From NCBI RefSeq assembly GCF_025996515.1, contig NZ_BLRH01000034.1:558001-622000 (forward strand): a stretch of DNA of 64,000 bases. Direction: 5' to 3'. A program made the translations under genes and the position numbers. Of this stretch, positions 60,380 to 64,000 are shown in pieces. Source of the stretch: Rhizohabitans arisaemae. Its GTDB lineage: Bacteria > Actinomycetota > Actinomycetes > Streptosporangiales > Streptosporangiaceae. The notes beneath the pieces are model-generated. The model was not told the origin of the DNA, searched no databases, and worked only from the letters and a program-made list of their open reading frames with translations. Numbering within the stretch: the stretch's first letter is position 1; every line of letters begins with the position of its first letter.

Positions 60380-60660
60380 CGTCATCGTTCAGGCGACTCT
60401 TTCGTTCGCCGCCGGTTCGACGCCGATCGCCCAGGTGCTGTACGCGGCGACGGACGCGCCCAGGCTTGCGACCGCGGTTCATCGTGGGCGCGGCGGTCGG
60501 CCCCGCCCTGGGCGGTCTCACCATCGCCGCCGGACTCGGCTACCCCTTACCGCTGTGGGTCGGCACCCTGCTGGTGGCGGCCCTCGCCACCGCGGGCCTT
60601 ACCCGGGCCGCAGCCCGTTCGAGCGCCTTGTCGCGTGCGGAACCACGGGTTTCCCGCTGA
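60380..60660 (+). pseudogene. MFS transporter C-terminal remnant with frameshift
   Basis: One frame reads LVIVQATLSFAAGSTPIAQV, LYAATDAPRLATAV; the continuation is in another frame as FIVGAAVGPALGGLTIAAGL, GYPLPLWVGTLLVAALATAG. Together this is the span 11-12 region of a drug-efflux type MFS protein. The frame break and lack of the other ten spans mark it as decayed. Confidence 0.65.
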
Positions 60661-60674
60661 CGCACGCCACCCTG

Positions 60675-60705
60675 CGGCGGAAGCCGGGCCATCCGGCTTC
60701 CGCCG
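60675..60705. terminator. Hairpin terminator
   Basis: CGGCGGAAGCCGG (60675-60687), a 5-nt loop and CCGGCTTCCGCCG (60693-60705) form a perfect 13-bp stem, directly beyond the 3' end of the SPW gene and of the MFS remnant. Confidence 0.6.
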
Positions 60706-60716
60706 GTCAAAGGCGC

Positions 60717-61148
60717 CTACCTGATGCCTCGTTCCTTCTTTTCCATGCCCATGAGGACGGCGCCGAGGCCGAGCAGCAGGGCGACGATGCCGGTCGCCAC
60801 GTTGTTCCAGATCATCGCCCCCGGGGCGACGTGGGGGTGGATGACCCAGGGCGCGACGATCGTCCACAGGCCGATCACCGGCGCGATCCAGGCGATGCCG
60901 TGCGTACGGCCGAAGGCCGAGGCGAACCCGAGGGCCAGCAGCGCGAGGGCGATGCCGACGATCAGGTTGTTCACGGTCATGGTCGTGAAGCCGTTGAACC
61001 CGACGACCCACGGAGAGATCGCGAGGTAGAGCCCGGTCAGGAAGGTGAGACCGGCGACCGCCTTGGCTTTCGGTGACTCGGCGGCGAGCTCGTACTTCGC
61101 TCGCAACTCCGCTATGTCGGGGTGTGTGCTCATGGTTGGACTTGCCAT
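60717..61148 (-). CDS. SPW-repeat membrane protein
   Basis: A 143-residue protein with four hydrophobic spans in two repeats, marked by ISPWVVGF and VAPWVIHP, the SPW motif that names the family. A polar N-terminus of about 30 residues (STHPDIAELRAKYELAAESP) precedes. The ATG at 61148 is chosen; ATG at 61133 is a close alternative. Function of the family is unknown. It is divergent from a MarR regulator with a strong palindrome between. Confidence 0.82.
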   Translation of the reverse strand: MASPTMSTHPDIAELRAKYELAAESPKAKAVAGLTFLTGLYLAISPWVVGFNGFTTMTVNNLIVGIALALLALGFASAFGRTHGIAWIAPVIGLWTIVAPWVIHPHVAPGAMIWNNVATGIVALLLGLGAVLMGMEKKERGIR

Positions 61149-61258
61149 GTCTTCCGCCACCTTCCCAGCGCGCGGCTTGTGCGCGTGATGTCACACGGCG
61201 AGGCGGTCGGCGGCAGGGAACCTTATCGTTCCCCTACATGTCTCGCCGATATATCATA

Positions 61259-61275
61259 ATGTGATATTATCACAT
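61259..61275. promoter_or_regulatory. MarR operator
   Basis: ATGTGATA, one central T and TATCACAT form a perfect 17-bp palindrome (61259-61275) in an A/T-rich stretch 20 bp before the MarR start and upstream of the SPW gene. The form suits a MarR dimer. Confidence 0.7.
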
Positions 61276-61295
61276 CAGAGAGTGATGTGGTTCCC

Positions 61296-61733
61296 ATGGT
61301 GTCGCCGCCCAAGCGTCTGAGCGACCACGAGTACGCCGAACTGCTCAAGTTCCGTGCCGGGTTACGCCGATTCCTGCGCTGGAGCGAGGAGCGGGCGGCC
61401 GAGGTGGGGCTCACAGCCGCCCAGCACCAATTGCTGCTGGCGATCCGGGGACACTCCGATTCGCGGGGGCCGACCATCGGGGAACTCGCCGCGTACCTGT
61501 GCACCCGGCACCACAGCACCGTGCAGCTGATCGATCGGGTGGAGCACCTGGGCCTGGTCATCCGCAACCGCGGTGAGGGCAGGGATCGCCGGATCGTCCG
61601 CCTCCTGCTCACGGAGAAGGGCAAGGGAAAGCTCGCACTGCTGAGCGCACCCCATCTCGAGGAGCTCCGGCGACTGGCCCCCCTGGTCACCACGCTGGCC
61701 GGGCCCGCCACCCCCGCGGCCGAGCCATCCTGA
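61296..61733 (+). CDS. MarR-family regulator
   Basis: A 145-residue winged-helix regulator: TAAQHQLLLAIRGHSDSRGP, TIGELAAYLCTRHHSTVQLI (recognition helix), DRVEHLGLVIRNRGEGRDRR (wing with DxR) and the C-terminal dimer helix. The ATG at 61296 or the GTG at 61287 are near-equal. It probably represses itself and the divergent SPW gene through the palindrome at 61259-61275. Confidence 0.87.
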   Translation: MVSPPKRLSDHEYAELLKFRAGLRRFLRWSEERAAEVGLTAAQHQLLLAIRGHSDSRGPTIGELAAYLCTRHHSTVQLIDRVEHLGLVIRNRGEGRDRRIVRLLLTEKGKGKLALLSAPHLEELRRLAPLVTTLAGPATPAAEPS

Positions 61734-61781
61734 AGAGCGTCGGCCCGTATGTGACCTCCGCGTCCAGCGGGTAATCGATCA

Positions 61782-62333
61782 TCAGTCTCGAAGTGCTGCT
61801 GCTGACTCAACCAGCCCGGCTCTTTCGAGCGCATCGAGGATCGCACCGAAGGTCTTCGGCGGTCTACTCCGACTGTTCGCGATCTGGTGCACGCAGTTGC
61901 GCACGATGCCCTCGTCGAGGTCGAACTGGTCCAGCACGAAATCATCGGGGTTCTTCGCCTCGATGCCGTGGACCGCGAGCATGTCGACGGGAAAGTCCCT
62001 CAAGTTCGAGGTGACGATGACCTCCGCGCCGCTCTTGATCGCGGCAGCGAGGACATGGCGGTCATCAGGATCCGGGAGCTTGAGTCCCTCGATCAGCTCT
62101 TGGTAGCCCTCCACCAGCACCCCGGGAACCGCGGCATTCATGCGCTCCCTGAGAATCGGCAACTTCTCCGGGGGAATATCCGGCCTGTTCACAGCGAGAT
62201 TTCGAAGCACCTCACCGAGGATCTCGTTCGTCCAGCGCGCCTGTACCAGCCCGGATTGGGCGATTCGAATGAGCAGGTCGCGGACCTCGTTGCCGTACAA
62301 CACATTTGCGTCATAGACCACAACGAATGCCAT
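61782..62333 (-). CDS. PIN-domain toxin (VapC-like)
   Basis: A 183-residue PIN-fold nuclease: VVYDANVLYGNEVRDLL gives the first Asp, TNEILGEVLRNL the Glu, PDPDDRHVLAAAIKSGAEVI the central Asp pair and VTSNLRDFP the last Asp/Asn region. It is larger than classical VapC. The start overlaps the antitoxin stop by 1 bp (TGATG), typical for antitoxin-first pairs. It likely cuts RNA when freed from the partner. Confidence 0.85.
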   Translation of the reverse strand: MAFVVVYDANVLYGNEVRDLLIRIAQSGLVQARWTNEILGEVLRNLAVNRPDIPPEKLPILRERMNAAVPGVLVEGYQELIEGLKLPDPDDRHVLAAAIKSGAEVIVTSNLRDFPVDMLAVHGIEAKNPDDFVLDQFDLDEGIVRNCVHQIANSRSRPPKTFGAILDALERAGLVESAAALRD

Positions 62334-62791
62334 CAGTACAGGTCCAGTTCCTCACTGAGAGCCACAAGGTCGTCGGCGGCCTTGCGGCTGTCGACGTCAC
62401 TCTGCCGCTTGTAGGCCATCAGGTCCTCGAACCGGATGCGCCTGTGTCGCCCGACGAGCCTGTGCGGGATCTTCTCCGCGTCGATCAGTCCGATCAGGTA
62501 GGGCCTGGAGACATTGAGGATGTCCGCCGCCTGCCGCGTGGTCAGCTCGGCGTGGTTGGGCATCGCCGTGACACCCCGCCCTTCGGCGAGCTGCGCGAGC
62601 ACATACGCGAGCATGGTGACGACGTCGCGAGGTAGGACGAGGGCCTCGTCTCCCGCCAGTTCCCCCGTCACGCGGACTTCCTCCGCGCCCGGGTGAGTCG
62701 CCAGGTAGTCCTTGATCCGCCGCATGGCACGGGCCGCGTCCCGCGCATCGACACGGCCGGGCTCCAACGACTTAGGTGTTCGCACACTCAC
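62333..62791 (-). CDS. Excisionase-type DNA-binding antitoxin
   Basis: A 152-residue partner of the PIN toxin: a MerR/excisionase-like HTH in residues about 85-130 (LTTRQAADILNVSRPYLIGL, IPHRLVGRHRRIRFEDLMAY) with an N-terminal helical part and a C-terminal acidic tail (ADDLVALSEELDLY) likely to fill the toxin site. The GTG at 62791 follows GGGAGGT. It would repress its own promoter; a CATATAG -10-like sequence lies just upstream. Bases 62792-63058 show no further gene. Confidence 0.82.
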   Translation of the reverse strand: MSVRTPKSLEPGRVDARDAARAMRRIKDYLATHPGAEEVRVTGELAGDEALVLPRDVVTMLAYVLAQLAEGRGVTAMPNHAELTTRQAADILNVSRPYLIGLIDAEKIPHRLVGRHRRIRFEDLMAYKRQSDVDSRKAADDLVALSEELDLY

Positions 62792-63058
62792 GATCAGCTA
62801 CCTCCCTATATGCAGTATGTGCCATAAGTGCAGCAAACGCAACCACCTCTCCCCCGGCGACGCTTCGCGGACTACCGGGCGGCGTCGGCGGCTACGTCAC
62901 CCCACACCACCCGTGGGCCCAGACGTTGCCTCGTTCGACGGATTCGTCTTTGTCGAGCGGGGTGCCGACCGTATGCGAGGCGGGCGCCCGCCGACCACGC
63001 ACGCCCACCGTCGTCTCCTGACCTCAGCGGTCCATGGGGCGGTCTGCCCTCGAGGCGG

Positions 63059-64000
63059 CTAGCCCAGGTCCAAGGCGGTGAACGGCATCCCGTCCCAGAG
63101 CCTGCGCTCGCTTCCCCGCGGGTCGTCGACCACCTTGGGTGTGACGTCCCAGATCATCGTGGCCCGCCGGGGAGCACGATAGGCGGGCCACTTCGGGTCA
63201 CCGGTGCGGGCGAAGGACGTCCAGGAGTCGATCATCCGGTTGGACAGGGCGGTGAGCCGCCGGCGGTCGGCCCGGTAGGCCTCGGCTCCGCCCGCGATCC
63301 CGGTGAAACCGAACGAGCCGAATACGAACGGCAGCTCGATCGTGTGGACGGCGCCGAAACCCTTGGGCGGCTGCCAGTCGAACTGGTACAGGTAGGTCGG
63401 CCGCCACCGGCTCTGTGCCTCGGCCATGCGGATCGCCGGCACCCGCATCCCCTGGTCGGTGAACATCGCCAGCGAGGCCTGCTGCGCCGTCCGCCCCTTG
63501 CGGTAGGCGGCGACCACGCGCGCTCGTCTGTCGTGGAGCTCTTTGGGGAAGAACACCGCCTCGTACTGTGCGGCGAGACCCTCCGGCGTGCCGAGCTGCG
63601 CGAAGAAGTTCATCTCGTCGCGCGTGGTGCCGAGCATGAGGTCGATCCCTCGGGCGTTCCCCTTGGCGAGCTGCTCGACGACCGGCCCGCGGACGAGGTT
63701 CCCGTCGATGTAAGGCCCGAAGTAGACCGCACCGAGGATGCCCGGTGCCTGCTCCGCGAGAACCTTCTCCTGAAGCTTGAGGATCTCGGCGACCGGCAGC
63801 TTCCGCAGGTCCGTGTCCGGGAAGCGGGTGTCAAGCCGGCGCTGGTAGGCGGCCGAGTGCACGAGCGCGCCGCTGCCGCTCTGCAGGATCACCCGGCGGA
63901 ACAAGCGCTCGGGGTGCTCGGTGGCGAGCATCGCGCTGAGGTGGAAGGCCCCCTCCGACTGGCCGACCGCGGTGACCTTGCCCGGGTCTCCGCCGAACCG
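63059..64000 (-). CDS. Type-B carboxylesterase, partial at window end
   Basis: The C-terminal 313 or so codons of a carboxylesterase/para-nitrobenzyl esterase; the 5' part lies beyond base 64000. The nucleophile elbow reads AVGQSEGAFH (family GESAGA, here GQSEGA). The catalytic His is in FGAVHTIELPFVFGS, and FARTGDPKWPAY is the usual C-terminal motif. It is cut only by the window edge, with no sign of damage. A signal peptide cannot be judged. Confidence 0.85.
   Translation of the reverse strand, partial: RFGGDPGKVTAVGQSEGAFHLSAMLATEHPERLFRRVILQSGSGALVHSAAYQRRLDTRFPDTDLRKLPVAEILKLQEKVLAEQAPGILGAVYFGPYIDGNLVRGPVVEQLAKGNARGIDLMLGTTRDEMNFFAQLGTPEGLAAQYEAVFFPKELHDRRARVVAAYRKGRTAQQASLAMFTDQGMRVPAIRMAEAQSRWRPTYLYQFDWQPPKGFGAVHTIELPFVFGSFGFTGIAGGAEAYRADRRRLTALSNRMIDSWTSFARTGDPKWPAYRAPRRATMIWDVTPKVVDDPRGSERRLWDGMPFTALDLG

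Overview
The window is about 70% G+C actinomycete DNA, with leaderless promoters, GTG/TTG starts and 4-bp ATGA/GTGA gene overlaps. The gene content fits a filamentous actinomycete, most likely Streptosporangiaceae-like (family level is inference). No rRNA, complete tRNA, CRISPR array, intact transposase or prophage was seen. The content is accessory: transport, catabolism, one-component regulators, two two-component systems and many decayed gene fragments.

Layout. 0.2-7.5 kb: a thioredoxin-reductase/methyltransferase fusion divergent from a cupin XRE regulator; a two-component system with a truncated GlxA-type regulator behind it; a dehydrogenase/RidA pair divergent from a LysR regulator. 7.5-9.6 kb: a FAD monooxygenase embedded in gene scars (a deleted copy of the reductase/XRE locus, a duplicated aminotransferase tail, a TetR lacking its DNA-binding half). 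9.6-24.6 kb: a large catabolic locus with a CUT1-type sugar ABC transporter, two DegT-family PLP enzymes, four small amidohydrolase-like proteins, two DapA-type aldolases/lyases, an SDR epimerase-like protein, a Gfo/Idh/MocA oxidoreductase and its own regulator. Four of its promoters carry the same CGGTC-N2-GACCG operator at the -10/start site. 24.7-25.9 kb: a candidate fluoride riboswitch and paired FluC channels. 26-29.3 kb: an ABC exporter divergent from a two-component system. 29.5-35.5 kb: a hypothetical protein, a metallo-hydrolase pseudogene, a methyltransferase-GNAT fusion, and a NUDIX / small protein / repeat-bearing pseudokinase operon. 35.8-41.4 kb: a TetR regulon (flavin monooxygenase, SnoaL-like protein, MFS transporter, amidase) marked by CACC-N3-GGTG operators. 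41.8-48.9 kb: GH20 hexosaminidase, an esterase, a PucR-type regulator, TetR plus a lipoprotein agmatine deiminase, and a FAD monooxygenase beside a broken TetR. 49.3-60.1 kb: an eight-gene minus-strand operon headed by a homologue of the N,N-dimethylformamidase large subunit, followed by a ribose-type ABC transporter, a DeoR regulator, an FGGY kinase and two GlpA/GlpB-like flavoproteins. 60.2-64 kb: an MFS pseudogene, an SPW-repeat membrane protein, a MarR regulator, a PIN toxin-antitoxin pair and a carboxylesterase running off the window.

Two loci look most like undescribed systems. The first is the 9.6-24.6 kb regulon, where each of two mirrored gene pairs encodes one amidohydrolase with an intact metal site and one that has lost it. 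The second is the 49-60 kb operon, which couples a DMFase-like amidase to sugar-type uptake, a kinase and polyol-type dehydrogenases. Their substrates cannot be read from sequence; the roles given are inference from protein families and gene order.
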